From assembly GCA_029561455.1 (NCBI GenBank), contig JAKQIY010000053.1, positions 1 through 50,602 on the forward strand: 50,602 nt of DNA, given 5' to 3'. Source of the DNA: a bacterium. Its GTDB lineage: Bacteria; Zhuqueibacterota; Zhuqueibacteria; Residuimicrobiales; Krinioviventaceae. The position numbers and the translations under genes are program-made. Of this stretch, positions 42,641 to 50,602 are shown piece after piece; position 1 is the first letter of the stretch; every line of letters starts with the position of its first letter. The notes beneath the pieces were generated by a model. It was given only the letters and a program-made list of their open reading frames with translations. It searched no databases and was not told the DNA's origin.

Positions 42641-43177
42641 ATGAACGGCAAAAAACTGATAATTTTATGTATGGGGTTGGTGCTGACAGGATATTTAAGC
42701 TGTTCCGGGCCGGCGCAATTACAAAATGGTTCCACCCCGGTTCAACAACAGCAGCATGAACAGCAAACCCGGTTAAATGAGGAGTTTGATCCCCTGACCC
42801 TGAATGATGAACCTGTATCAAGCTCCGAAACTATCGACGCTAAAGCAGAATTTTTTCAACTGTCCGAATTTATTACTACCGCGGTGCAGGATACCGCCGA
42901 CATTAATGAAATGGCGCCGGGATACCGGGTACAGTTGATTTCCACCCGCAGTGAATCGGAATCAAACATGGTCAAGCTAGACGCCATGTTAACCTTCCAA
43001 ACCCATGTGTACCGGATATTCGACGACCCTTATTACAAAATACGTATTGGTGATTGCCTGTCGCGTTTTGAAGCCAACGAGTTGCAGGAAACAGCAGTGA
43101 AAAAGGGATTCAGCGAAGCCTGGGTTGTGCAAACCAATGTCTATAGAAATGTCCGTCCGGTTGAGGAAAAACAATAG
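42641..43177 (+). CDS. SPOR-domain lipoprotein
   Basis: 178 residues. The N-terminus (KKLIILCMGLVLTGYLSC) is a lipoprotein signal with the acylated Cys near residue 21. A Gln-rich and acidic linker (about 22-85) leads to a SPOR domain at about 88-170: APGYRVQLISTRSESESN, VYRIFDDPYYKIRIGDC, EANELQETAVKKGFSEAWVV. SPOR domains bind denuded glycan strands at the division septum, so the protein should sit in the periplasm on the outer or inner membrane. It has its own terminator. Its neighbours are unrelated. Confidence 0.85.
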   Translation: MNGKKLIILCMGLVLTGYLSCSGPAQLQNGSTPVQQQQHEQQTRLNEEFDPLTLNDEPVSSSETIDAKAEFFQLSEFITTAVQDTADINEMAPGYRVQLISTRSESESNMVKLDAMLTFQTHVYRIFDDPYYKIRIGDCLSRFEANELQETAVKKGFSEAWVVQTNVYRNVRPVEEKQ

Positions 43178-43205
43178 CCGCTTTTCATATAAAATTATAG
43201 AGTTT

Positions 43206-43241
43206 AAGCCCGTTTTTTGTTTGGAAACGGGCTTTTTTTTT
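43206..43241 (+). terminator. Rho-independent terminator after the SPOR gene
   Basis: A 10-bp stem, AAGCCCGTTT with AAACGGGCTT, a 9-base loop and a T-run of eight or more. It ends the SPOR lipoprotein transcript before yebC. Confidence 0.92.
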
Positions 43242-43362
43242 ATTATATTATCGGCCACGAATTTTTGCATTTTTTTAACACCAGGCTTTTAAAAAGGCGA
43301 ATAATTTGTGAAAAAATTCAAGAGTTACAGGCGGGGTCTCGGGTCTATTTTTAGGAGCTAAT

Positions 43363-44112
43363 ATGTCAGGCCATTCAAAGTGGAGTACAATCAAGAGGAA
43401 AAAGGGTAAAGCAGATGCCGAACGCGGCCGGCTGTTTACCCGTTTGATTAAAGAAATTACAATCGCAGCGCGGCACGGTGGCGGCGATGAAAATGCCAAT
43501 CCCCGGTTGCGCTCTGCCGTTCAGGCGGCGAAAACGGCAAATATGCCTCTGGCTAATGTGGAAAAAGCGATCAAAAGAGGAACTGGCGAATTACCCGGTG
43601 TGGTATATGAAGAATTGACTTATGAGGGTTACGGACCAGGCGGCATAGCGGTTTATGTAGAGGCGTTGACCGATAATAAAAATCGCACAGTCGCCGAAAT
43701 GCGGCACATGTTTTCCAAATACGGCGGCAGCCTGGGGGAAAGCGGCAGCGTTGGCTGGATGTTCACTAAAAAAGGCGTAATCATGATCGATGCCACGGGT
43801 GTATCCGAAGATGATATAATGATGGCCGCTCTTGATGCCGGCGCCGATGATATGAAAAAAGAAGACGATATGTTCCGTATCGTCACCGAACCTGCCAAAT
43901 TTGAAATTGTTAAAAAGGCGCTTACCGATGCCAAATTTAAAATTGACAGCGCTGAAATAAGTATGGAACCTTCCAACACAATCAAGGTTGAGGGTAAAGC
44001 GGCCGAATCGGTATTAAAATTAATGGATCTGCTCGAAGAACATGAAGACGTGCAAAACGTCTATTCGAATTTTGATATAGATGACAGTGTTATAGAATCT
44101 CTGGATTCCTGA
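43363..44112 (+). CDS. yebC: YebC/PmpR-family (TACO1) protein
   Basis: 249 residues with the universal opening SGHSKWSTIKRKKGKADAERGRLFTRLIKEI and the family's NPRLRSAVQAAKTANMP, YEGYGPGGIAVYVEALTDNKNRT and GSLGESGSVGWMF. YebC proteins act as transcription regulators in some bacteria and, like YeeN and mitochondrial TACO1, help ribosomes through difficult sequences. It is upstream of ruvC by 7 bases, a common arrangement. TTAGGAG precedes the ATG at good spacing. Confidence 0.96.
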   Translation: MSGHSKWSTIKRKKGKADAERGRLFTRLIKEITIAARHGGGDENANPRLRSAVQAAKTANMPLANVEKAIKRGTGELPGVVYEELTYEGYGPGGIAVYVEALTDNKNRTVAEMRHMFSKYGGSLGESGSVGWMFTKKGVIMIDATGVSEDDIMMAALDAGADDMKKEDDMFRIVTEPAKFEIVKKALTDAKFKIDSAEISMEPSNTIKVEGKAAESVLKLMDLLEEHEDVQNVYSNFDIDDSVIESLDS

Positions 44113-44119
44113 TCATAAT

Positions 44120-44620
44120 ATGCTGGTATTGGGAATAGATCCGGGTAGTATGGTTACCGGGTATGGACTGGTGCGAGACAGCAATGGTGAACTGGAATGT
44201 ATTGAAAATGGCTGCATTCGCAATACCGCAAAAACCGAATTTGGTGCCCGGCTTAAAAAGATACATGATGAAATAACCGGGCTGATAGAAAAATTTCAGC
44301 CGGATCAAGTAGCGTTTGAAGATATTTTTTACGGACGCAATGTCAGGGCGCTGATCCAGTTAGGTCAGGCCCGCGGTGCTGCTATTATTGCTGCTTTGAA
44401 TGCACATAAGCCGGTAGTCACTTATGCCCCGCGCGAAGTAAAACTGGCAATAACAGGTTTTGGCGGCGCTTCTAAAGAACAGGTACAAAAAATGGTCATC
44501 GGCATCCTGAAATTGGATGAGGCGATGCAGGTTATGGATGTTTCCGATGCATTAGCGATTGCTATTTGTCATATTAACCGCTTTAATGCAGAAACCAGAT
44601 TAAATAAAAATATTCGATGA
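44120..44620 (+). CDS. ruvC: Holliday junction resolvase RuvC
   Basis: 166 residues with the RNase-H-like core. Acidic active-site residues lie in LGIDPGSMVTGYG (first Asp), FEDIFYGRN (Glu) and SDALAIAICH (late Asp), and QLGQARGAAI is typical. It cuts Holliday junctions symmetrically after branch migration by RuvAB. It overlaps ruvA by 4 bases (ATGA). Confidence 0.96.
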   Translation: MLVLGIDPGSMVTGYGLVRDSNGELECIENGCIRNTAKTEFGARLKKIHDEITGLIEKFQPDQVAFEDIFYGRNVRALIQLGQARGAAIIAALNAHKPVVTYAPREVKLAITGFGGASKEQVQKMVIGILKLDEAMQVMDVSDALAIAICHINRFNAETRLNKNIR

Positions 44621-45213
44621 TAGCATACATTACCGGAAAACTGGTTGAAAAAACACCTGCCTGTGTTATTGTTGATAAAGACGGAATTGGTATACAGTTA
44701 TTGATACCTCTTTCAACATTTGATACGCTCACCGAGCCTGGTAATGACATCCGCCTGGAAACTTTTTTATATGTCCGGGAAGATGCTTTGGTGCTTTATG
44801 GTTTTAGCAGTACCGGTGAGAGGGAACTGTTTTTGCAGTTATTGTCGGTTTCCGGTATTGGACCCAAACTGGCTCTGACCGTTCTCTCCGGAATAAAAAT
44901 TAATGATTTTTACCGCTACGTTGCTCAGGGCGATGAAGTTGCCTTGACCCGCATCAAGGGTCTGGGTAAAAAGACCGCACAACGGTTGATTTTGGATTTA
45001 AAAGATTTTGCTGTTCAAAAAGCGACGCATATCGATTACAATCGTCCGGCAGCCCGAGATCAAAATGCAGTTATTTATGATGAAGCGCTGCTGGCTTTAT
45101 TATCATTAGGATATTCACGAGTCGAGGCAGAAAAATCAATAAGCAAAGCGTTATCTGCATCATCAGACGCTGTAACGATCGAAGAACTGGTCAGAATCGC
45201 TTTAAACAATTAG
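44617..45213 (+). CDS. ruvA: Holliday junction branch migration protein RuvA
   Basis: 198 residues. It shows an N-terminal OB fold (MIAYITGKLVEKTPACVIVDKDGIG, FLYVREDALVLYGF), the two helix-hairpin-helix motifs (LLSVSGIGPKLALTVLSG and LTRIKGLGKKTAQRLILDLKD) and the C-terminal domain III (EALLALLSLGYSRVEAEKSI) that contacts RuvB. It binds the junction as a tetramer or octamer. It sits between ruvC (4-base overlap) and ruvB (8-base gap). Confidence 0.96.
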   Translation: MIAYITGKLVEKTPACVIVDKDGIGIQLLIPLSTFDTLTEPGNDIRLETFLYVREDALVLYGFSSTGERELFLQLLSVSGIGPKLALTVLSGIKINDFYRYVAQGDEVALTRIKGLGKKTAQRLILDLKDFAVQKATHIDYNRPAARDQNAVIYDEALLALLSLGYSRVEAEKSISKALSASSDAVTIEELVRIALNN

Positions 45214-45221
45214 AATAGATA

Positions 45222-46250
45222 TTGGATTATAAAGAACGAGCAACATATCCGGAGCCATTAAATGGCGAAGGGATACTAGATTTAACTTTAAGACCTTCGC
45301 GGCTTGATGAATTTGTCGGGCAGCAAAAGTTAAAAGCTAATCTTGATGTATTTATCAAAGCCGCCAATGCCCGCAAGGAATCGCTGGATCATGTGTTGTT
45401 TCATGGGCCGCCCGGACTGGGTAAAACAACCCTGGCCAATATTATAGCCTACGAATTGGGTAGTAATATTCGCATAACCTCGGGCCCGGCGTTGGAGCGC
45501 CCCGCCGACCTGGCCGGCATTTTAACCAATTTGCGTGAACGCGATGTGTTGTTCATCGATGAAATCCATCGTATGAATCGCGTCATTGAAGAGTATTTGT
45601 ATCCGGCTATGGAAGATTTTACCCTTGACATTATCATTGACAAGGGTGCCAATGCCCGATCCGTACAATTAAAGTTACCCAGATTCACCCTGATCGGCGC
45701 CACCACGCGTGCAGGATTGATTACCTCACCTCTGCGGGCGCGGTTTGGCGTCAATTTCCGGCTCGATTTTTATGAGCCCAAAGAGTTGTGTACCATTGTT
45801 TTGCGTTCCGCCGCAATCCTGGCGATGGCTATCGAAGAACCGGCAGCATTTGAAATAGCCAGCCGTTCGCGGGGAACGCCGCGTATCGCCAACCGGTTAT
45901 TGCGCCGGGTTCGCGATTTCGCCCAGATTGAACATAAAACGTGTATCGATCTCGAACTGGCCAGACGGGCGTTAACCCGGCTCGATGTTGATGAACAGGG
46001 CCTTGACGATATGGATAAACGGATAATCTTGTCTGTTATTGATAAATTTAACGGCGGCCCGGTCGGTCTAAATACACTGGCTGTAGCCATCGGGGAGGAA
46101 AGTGATACTATAGAAGGAGTCTATGAGCCATATTTGATCCAGAAAGGTTTTTTGAATCGAACGCCCCGCGGCAGAACAGCGACCGAACTGGCGTATCGGC
46201 ATTTTAATCGTAAACGGGATGGGCTGCACTTGCCCGGCCTTTTTGATTAA
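45222..46250 (+). CDS. ruvB: Holliday junction branch migration ATPase RuvB
   Basis: 342 residues from a TTG start at 45222. No in-frame ATG occurs before the conserved [16 protein letters not shown], so TTG is accepted although the ribosome-binding site is weak. Walker A is GPPGLGKTT, Walker [11 protein letters not shown], sensor 1 IGATTRAG, the arginine finger lies in SPLRARFG, and the winged-helix end is [14 protein letters not shown]. RuvB hexamers drive branch migration with RuvA. Length is standard. Confidence 0.96.
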   Translation: MDYKERATYPEPLNGEGILDLTLRPSRLDEFVGQQKLKANLDVFIKAANARKESLDHVLFHGPPGLGKTTLANIIAYELGSNIRITSGPALERPADLAGILTNLRERDVLFIDEIHRMNRVIEEYLYPAMEDFTLDIIIDKGANARSVQLKLPRFTLIGATTRAGLITSPLRARFGVNFRLDFYEPKELCTIVLRSAAILAMAIEEPAAFEIASRSRGTPRIANRLLRRVRDFAQIEHKTCIDLELARRALTRLDVDEQGLDDMDKRIILSVIDKFNGGPVGLNTLAVAIGEESDTIEGVYEPYLIQKGFLNRTPRGRTATELAYRHFNRKRDGLHLPGLFD

Positions 46251-46291
46251 AACACTAAAAATTTAATTATATAAATGGAGGTGGCTGAACG

Positions 46292-47320
46292 ATGAAACTT
46301 TCCGATTTTAAATACAACTTGCCTGAAAAAATGATTGCACAATATCCCAGCGAAAAGCGGGATGAAAGTCGTTTGATGGTCGTAAAACGCAACGAAGATG
46401 CATTTGATGAATGTATCTTTAAAGATGTGATTGATTACCTGGAAAAGGGCGATTGTCTGGTAGTCAATGAAACCAAAGTCTTTCCCGCCAGACTGGAAGG
46501 AACAAAGGATAAGACCGACGCCCGGGTTGAGGTGTTTTTGTTACGCGAATTGGAACAAAGTCTGTGGGAAGTGCTGGTTAAACCGGCCCGGAAAGTTCGT
46601 GTTGGCAACCGTCTGACTATCGGCAAGGAACTGTCCTGCGATGTGATCGATAATACGGTATCCGGCGGACGTGTCGTCCGTTTTAATTATGAAAATGATT
46701 TATATGCCATGGTCGACAAGATCGGTAAATCACCCCTGCCGCCATATATTAAACGCGAACCGGAACCTATGGATAAAGACAGGTATCAAACAGTATACGC
46801 GCGGGTAAGAGGCGCTGTAGCCGCGCCTACCGCCGGTTTGCATTTTACTAATGAATTACTGGACAAGATCAAAAAGAAAGGCGTTCATGTAGTGCCCCTG
46901 GTTCTGCATTTGGGATTGGGAAGCTTTCGTCCTGTCGTTGTAGAAGATTTGGGTCGGCATAAAATGGATTCCGAATATTATGAGATAAACCAGCAGTCTG
47001 CTGAAATTATTAATGAGGCTAAACAGAAAAAGAAAAAAATTGTTGCCGTCGGCACCAGCGTTGTCCGCGCTCTCGAAACCAGCGTCACATCCGAAGGCTG
47101 GGCCAAGGCCAGTTCAGGCTGGACGGATAAATTTATCTATCCGCCTTATGATTTCAGGATCGTTAATCGTCTGATCACCAATTTCCATTTACCAAATTCT
47201 ACGCTGTTGATGCTGGTATCGGCTTTTGCCGACCGGGAATTGATCTTTAAGGCTTATCGCAAGGCTATCCGTGACAAGTATCGGTTTTATAGCTATGGCG
47301 ATGCCATGCTGATTCTTTAA
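46292..47320 (+). CDS. queA: S-adenosylmethionine:tRNA ribosyltransferase-isomerase QueA
   Basis: 342 residues with family motifs: opening LSDFKYNLPEKMIAQYPSEKRDESRLMVV, then LPPYIKR, YARVRGAVAAPTAGLHFT, LHLGLGSFRPV and NFHLPNSTLLMLVSAFA. It transfers and rearranges the ribosyl group of S-adenosylmethionine onto preQ1 in tRNA to form epoxyqueuosine. GGAGGTGG lies before the ATG. The yebC-ruvCAB-queA order is common in bacteria. No other queuosine gene is seen in the window. Confidence 0.96.
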   Translation: MKLSDFKYNLPEKMIAQYPSEKRDESRLMVVKRNEDAFDECIFKDVIDYLEKGDCLVVNETKVFPARLEGTKDKTDARVEVFLLRELEQSLWEVLVKPARKVRVGNRLTIGKELSCDVIDNTVSGGRVVRFNYENDLYAMVDKIGKSPLPPYIKREPEPMDKDRYQTVYARVRGAVAAPTAGLHFTNELLDKIKKKGVHVVPLVLHLGLGSFRPVVVEDLGRHKMDSEYYEINQQSAEIINEAKQKKKKIVAVGTSVVRALETSVTSEGWAKASSGWTDKFIYPPYDFRIVNRLITNFHLPNSTLLMLVSAFADRELIFKAYRKAIRDKYRFYSYGDAMLIL

Positions 47321-47350
47321 CCGCAAACGAAAGTTATTGTTAAGCAAACG

Positions 47351-48043
47351 ATGGCTCCTGGAGTAAAAGTGGCTGCGGTCATTGTTGCCGCCGGTTCGGG
47401 AAAAAGAATTGGTGGAACAATTAAAAAGCAGTTTTTAGAGCTCAAGGGTAAACCAATATTGGTGCATACCCTGGAACGCTTCCAGGCTTGTCCGGATATT
47501 AATGAAATCATCCTTGTCGCCCCGCAAAACGAACTGCGGCGCCTGGAAGATGAAATTGTAAAACAGTTTTTATTAACAAAAGTAAAGCGTCTGGTCGGCG
47601 GGGGAGAGGAACGGTATAATTCCGTATTAAACGGCTTGAACGCTGTACCTGAATATATTGAAATTGTGGCGGTGCATGACGGCGTCAGACCGTTCATAAC
47701 AGGTGAAAAAATATCCCGGCTCGTTTATGAAGCGCAGCGCCATGGCGCGGCAATTCCGGGAGTGCAACCCAAAGATACCGTAAAAAGCTGCAAACAAGGT
47801 TTTGCCGGCCAAACCCTGGATCGGGACTCGCTGGTGTTGGTGCAAACCCCGCAAGTTTTTAAAAAAGCACTGTTACTTGAAGCCTATCGGCAGGCATTTG
47901 CCATTCAACAGTTTGGCACCGACGATGCGGCGCTGGTAGAAAGAATGGGTCACCCGGTATTTATTGTACCGGGCGATTATGATAATATTAAAATTACTTC
48001 TGTTGACGATCTGTACATAGCGGAAAAATTGCTGGAAAGATAA
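47351..48043 (+). CDS. ispD: 2-C-methyl-D-erythritol 4-phosphate cytidylyltransferase IspD
   Basis: 230 residues. The CTP-binding loop is VIVAAGSGKRIGG at the N-terminus, followed by KKQFLELKGKPILVHTLERF, VGGGEERYNSVLNGL, VHDGVRPF, TQTPQVF-like VQTPQVFKKALLLEAY, and FGTDDAALVERMG. It forms CDP-methylerythritol in the MEP isoprenoid pathway. It ends 2 bases before ispF, which catalyses a later step. Confidence 0.96.
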   Translation: MAPGVKVAAVIVAAGSGKRIGGTIKKQFLELKGKPILVHTLERFQACPDINEIILVAPQNELRRLEDEIVKQFLLTKVKRLVGGGEERYNSVLNGLNAVPEYIEIVAVHDGVRPFITGEKISRLVYEAQRHGAAIPGVQPKDTVKSCKQGFAGQTLDRDSLVLVQTPQVFKKALLLEAYRQAFAIQQFGTDDAALVERMGHPVFIVPGDYDNIKITSVDDLYIAEKLLER

Positions 48044-48045
48044 AG

Positions 48046-48516
48046 ATGCGCATAGGACATGGATTTGATGTACACCGCCTGGCTCCCGAACGCCGCCTGA
48101 TCCTGGGAGGAATTCACATTCCTTATCACCTGGGATTACTGGGTCATTCGGACGCGGATGTATTGTGCCATGCCATAAGCGACGCCATACTTGGCGCTGC
48201 CGCGCTCGGCGATATTGGTCAGCATTTCCCTGATAATGATGCTGCATTTAAAGATATATCGAGTTTACTGTTGTTGAGTAAAGTGCTGGAATTGATCGAA
48301 CAACAACACATGCGGTTGTACCAGGTCGATTCTACCATTGTCGCCCAAAAACCCAAAATAGCGCCTTTTGTAAAGGATATACGCCTCAGTCTGGCGCAAA
48401 CCATGAAAATACCGGTAGAACGAGTTTCCGTTAAAGCGACGACAACGGAAGGCCTGGGTTTTACCGGCCGCGGCGAAGGAATTGCCGCTCATGCCGTGGT
48501 ATTATTGAATGATTAA
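48046..48516 (+). CDS. ispF: 2-C-methyl-D-erythritol 2,4-cyclodiphosphate synthase IspF
   Basis: 156 residues. Metal-binding residues lie in RIGHGFDVHRL and GHSDADVLCHAISDAILGAAALGDIGQHFPD, with STIVAQKPKIAPF and KATTTEGLGFTGRGEGIAAHAVVLL at the C-terminus. It cyclises CDP-ME 2-phosphate to MEcPP with release of CMP. The enzyme is a trimer in the cytoplasm. Standard length, next to ispD as is usual. Confidence 0.97.
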   Translation: MRIGHGFDVHRLAPERRLILGGIHIPYHLGLLGHSDADVLCHAISDAILGAAALGDIGQHFPDNDAAFKDISSLLLLSKVLELIEQQHMRLYQVDSTIVAQKPKIAPFVKDIRLSLAQTMKIPVERVSVKATTTEGLGFTGRGEGIAAHAVVLLND

Positions 48517-48538
48517 CCATTTTTATAAAGGTTTATAA

Positions 48539-49972
48539 ATGGATTTATATATATACAACAGTCTTTCCCGGAAAAAGGAATTGTTCGAGCCTGTACAAAA
48601 AGGCCGGGTCGCCATGTATGTTTGCGGCCCTACGGTTTATGATTATCCGCACATCGGTCATGCTAAAAGTTACATCTCTTTTGATATTGTCGTCCGCTAT
48701 TTACGCTATCTGGGCTACAAGGTACGTTACGTCCAAAATATTACCGATGTCGGCCATTTGCTCGATTCCGGTGAAGACCGCATTTTAAAAGGCGCGCAAA
48801 AAGAGCAAGTGGAACCCATGGAACTGGTGGAAAAATATACCCGCGCCTATTTTGCGGCTATGGATGAATTGAATGTATTGCGCCCGGATATTTCGCCTCA
48901 TGCGGCTGCACACATTCCCGAACAGATCGAATTTATAAAAAAACTGTTGGCAAAGAAAATTGCTTATGAAGTTAAGGGCTCGGTTTATTTTGATGTGAAT
49001 AAATGGCCGGAATATGGCAAGTTATCGGGACGAAAGATCGAGGATCAGCAGGCCGGGGCGCGTGTCGAGATCAATACTGAAAAACGCCATCCGGCGGATT
49101 TTGCTTTATGGAAAAAGGCCGAACAGGAGCATATCATGCAGTGGAACAGTCCCTGGGGACAAGGCTACCCGGGCTGGCATCTGGAATGTTCGACCATGTC
49201 CATGAAATACCTCGGCGAAACTATCGACATTCATGGCGGCGGTATGGAAAATCAGTTCCCGCACCATGAATGCGAAATAGCCCAAAGCGAAGCTCTCACC
49301 GGCAAGCCGTTTGTCAGGTACTGGATGCATCATAATATGGTTTTAGTTGATGGCGTGAAAATGGGCAAATCGCTGGGAAATTTCACCACCATCGCCACGG
49401 CGCTGGATAAATACTCCGGCGAGCAGATTCGGTTCTTTATATTGCAATCCCATTATCGCAGTCCGGTAGATTTTAGCGGTGATGCTATCGAAGCGGCAGG
49501 CCAGGGACTGGAAAGATTACGCGCAACTCCCTCCAGGCTGGTTGAACAACAAAACCACGCCCCCGCAGGAGAGATGCGCCCGGAGATCATGGCCACAGCC
49601 GACGGGTTCCGCAGTAAATTTATGCAGGAAATGAATGACGATTTTAATACCCCCAATGCAATCGGCGTGCTGTTTAATTTCAACCGCGAGATCAATAAGC
49701 TGCTGCAGGAAGAGCAACTTAATAAAACAGAATGTGATTATTTGTTGCAAACCTTTCACACCTTGTCCGGTGACATTTTAGGAATCAAATTGCACACTGA
49801 ACAGACAAATTTTTCTGCCGCGCCGTTCATCGAAATGTTGATTGAGCTGCGTAAAGAGTTGCGTGAGCAAAAAGTCTGGCAACTGGCGGATAGTATTCGC
49901 ACCAATTTGCTGAAAAACGGCATTGAGCTAAAAGACGGTAAAGAAGGCACCCGTTGGACAATAAAAAATTAA
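48539..49972 (+). CDS. cysS: Cysteinyl-tRNA synthetase
   Basis: 477 residues, class I synthetase. The HIGH motif is PHIGHAKSY and the KMSKS motif reads KMGKSLGNF. Zinc ligands include the Cys of MYVCGPTVYD, the Cys of WHLECSTMS and the His residues of QFPHHECEIAQSEA. It charges tRNA-Cys in the cytoplasm. It starts 22 bases after ispF; ispD-ispF-cysS clustering is known in other bacteria. The gene ends before the tRNA-tuf operon promoter. Confidence 0.97.
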   Translation: MDLYIYNSLSRKKELFEPVQKGRVAMYVCGPTVYDYPHIGHAKSYISFDIVVRYLRYLGYKVRYVQNITDVGHLLDSGEDRILKGAQKEQVEPMELVEKYTRAYFAAMDELNVLRPDISPHAAAHIPEQIEFIKKLLAKKIAYEVKGSVYFDVNKWPEYGKLSGRKIEDQQAGARVEINTEKRHPADFALWKKAEQEHIMQWNSPWGQGYPGWHLECSTMSMKYLGETIDIHGGGMENQFPHHECEIAQSEALTGKPFVRYWMHHNMVLVDGVKMGKSLGNFTTIATALDKYSGEQIRFFILQSHYRSPVDFSGDAIEAAGQGLERLRATPSRLVEQQNHAPAGEMRPEIMATADGFRSKFMQEMNDDFNTPNAIGVLFNFNREINKLLQEEQLNKTECDYLLQTFHTLSGDILGIKLHTEQTNFSAAPFIEMLIELRKELREQKVWQLADSIRTNLLKNGIELKDGKEGTRWTIKN

Positions 49973-50000
49973 AAAATATCAGGTGATTTTAAAAAAGTAC

Positions 50001-50028
50001 TTGATTTTTCAATAAAATGTTATAAATT
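50001..50028 (+). promoter_or_regulatory. Probable promoter of the tRNA-tuf operon
   Basis: TTGATT at 50001-50006 is followed 16 bases later by TAAATT (50023-50028), with overlapping TATAAA at 50021. A GGGGC follows, as in stable-RNA promoters with GC-rich discriminators. It lies 31 bases before the first tRNA. Confidence 0.5.
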
Positions 50029-50059
50029 ATGGGGCTTGTTATCTTTTAACAAATTTCAA

Positions 50060-50132
50060 GCCACCATAGCTCAGTAGGTAGAGCACCTCACTTGTAATGA
50101 GGATGTCGCGGGTTCGATTCCTGCTGGTGGCT
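50060..50132 (+). tRNA. tRNA-Thr (anticodon TGT)
   Basis: 73 bases. A perfect 7-bp acceptor stem (GCCACCA with TGGTGGC), D-loop AGTAGGTA, anticodon stem CCTCA/TGAGG with loop CTTGTAA, and T-loop TTCGATT. The 3' CCA is not encoded. First gene of the tRNA-tuf operon. Confidence 0.96.
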
Positions 50133-50152
50133 CGCTTCTGAAGCGTATAAAT

Positions 50153-50234
50153 GGGGAGGTTCCCGAGCGGTCAAAGGGAACAGACTGTAAATCTGTCGGC
50201 GGAGCCTTCGGAGGTTCGAATCCTCCCCTCCCCA
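50153..50234 (+). tRNA. tRNA-Tyr (anticodon GTA)
   Basis: 82 bases with a long variable arm, as in bacterial class II tRNA-Tyr. The acceptor stem is GGGGAGG with CCTCCCC, the anticodon loop contains GTA between CAGA and TCTG, and the T-loop is TTCGAAT. CCA is not encoded. Confidence 0.96.
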
Positions 50235-50250
50235 CATTTATATTAAAATC

Positions 50251-50296
50251 GATCGGTCTCGGATGCAGGACGAATTAGCTGAGCCGATCTTTTTTT
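50251..50296 (+). terminator. Terminator-like hairpin inside the tRNA cluster
   Basis: GATCGGTCTC and GAGCCGATC pair with a single bulge and are followed by seven T. It lies between tRNA-Tyr and tRNA-Gly. It may partly end transcription after the first two tRNAs or act as a processing site. Confidence 0.6.
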
Positions 50297-50352
50297 GTCG
50301 ATGATTGTGTTCTTGTTGAAAAAAGCAGGCGATGGAGATGTGATGTGAAAAA

Positions 50353-50426
50353 GCGGGAGTAACTCAGTTGGCTAGAGTCACAGCCTTCCAAGCTGTTGGT
50401 CGCGGGTTCAAGTCCCGTCTCCCGCT
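50353..50426 (+). tRNA. tRNA-Gly (anticodon TCC)
   Basis: 74 bases. The acceptor stem is GCGGGAG with CTCCCGC, the anticodon loop CTTCCAA gives TCC, and the T-loop is TTCAAGT. CCA is not encoded. Confidence 0.96.
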
Positions 50427-50435
50427 CGATGGTAT

Positions 50436-50508
<73 letters not shown>

Positions 50509-50569
50509 CCCAGGATTTTAAAAAACAGGTTTTAAACTTATTAATTTGTCAAGCTCGGAGGAGCGTTAT

Positions 50570-50602
50570 ATGGCTAAGGCAAAGTTTGAGCGTACAAAGC
50601 CA
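50570..50602 (+). CDS. tuf: Elongation factor Tu, first 11 codons (cut by window end)
   Basis: Only MAKAKFERTKP is inside the window. It is the near-invariant N-terminus of bacterial EF-Tu, preceded by a strong GGAGGAG at 50557-50563. The gene continues beyond the right edge. Its place directly after four tRNA genes matches tufB operons. Confidence 0.93.
   Translation, partial: MAKAKFERTKP

Overview
The window looks like a chromosomal segment of an anaerobic, polysaccharide-degrading Gram-negative bacterium of the FCB superphylum (KSB1, Calditrichota, Ignavibacteria or a relative). Two large secreted proteins end in the NYPNPFNP-type C-terminal sorting domain typical of these phyla. A Re-type citrate synthase homologue points to an anaerobic lineage, and an outer-membrane barrel protein and a SPOR lipoprotein point to a diderm envelope. 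The phylum is an inference from these markers, not a placement.

Layout. 1-2.4 kb is an AT-rich accessory stretch: a truncated AAA ATPase, a GC-rich island without a recognisable gene, a HigBA-like toxin-antitoxin pair and REP-like palindromes. 2.6-6.8 kb holds single genes: a flavin-binding pyridoxamine-phosphate-oxidase-fold protein, an exported cysteine-rich protein, an orphan PAS histidine kinase, a small WXXGXW-type exported protein and a ROK sugar kinase. 7.1-19.9 kb is a division and cell wall (dcw) cluster: mraZ, rsmH, ftsL-like, PASTA-containing ftsI, murF, mraY, ftsW, murG, a short ftsQ-like gene, ftsA, an unknown 67-aa gene and ftsZ. It begins with a promoter and a five-step 10-bp MraZ-box array and ends at a strong terminator. 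murE, murD, murC, murB and ddl are absent from it.

20.1-34.7 kb is on the minus strand. It runs lutA-lutB, a 939-aa secreted multi-module protein, a membrane SGNH hydrolase with TPRs, a GH10 xylanase, lutC, aconitase and an Ldh2-type malate/lactate dehydrogenase, with rpmB beyond. Lactate-oxidation genes are thus split around an extracellular carbohydrate block and run into TCA-type enzymes. 35.0-36.5 kb carries a small barrel protein and decayed toxin-antitoxin material: an RHH antitoxin whose VapC partner survives as a 12-codon stub, and a lone YgiT-type zinc-finger protein.

36.5-42.4 kb (minus) holds isocitrate dehydrogenase, an RsbRD_N-like helical protein, a 639-aa fusion of a gamma-glutamylcyclotransferase domain with a region carrying amidoligase-like motifs, a Re-citrate-synthase-like enzyme and a TPR protein. 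With aconitase this makes a route from acetyl-CoA and oxaloacetate to 2-oxoglutarate, next to an enzyme that probably works on gamma-glutamyl compounds. This is the most promising undescribed system here.

42.6-50.6 kb (plus) is housekeeping: a SPOR lipoprotein, yebC-ruvC-ruvA-ruvB-queA, ispD-ispF-cysS, and tRNA-Thr, Tyr, Gly and Thr leading into tuf, the same order as the E. coli thrU-tyrU-glyT-thrT-tufB operon. No CRISPR array, intact insertion sequence, rRNA or known riboswitch was seen.
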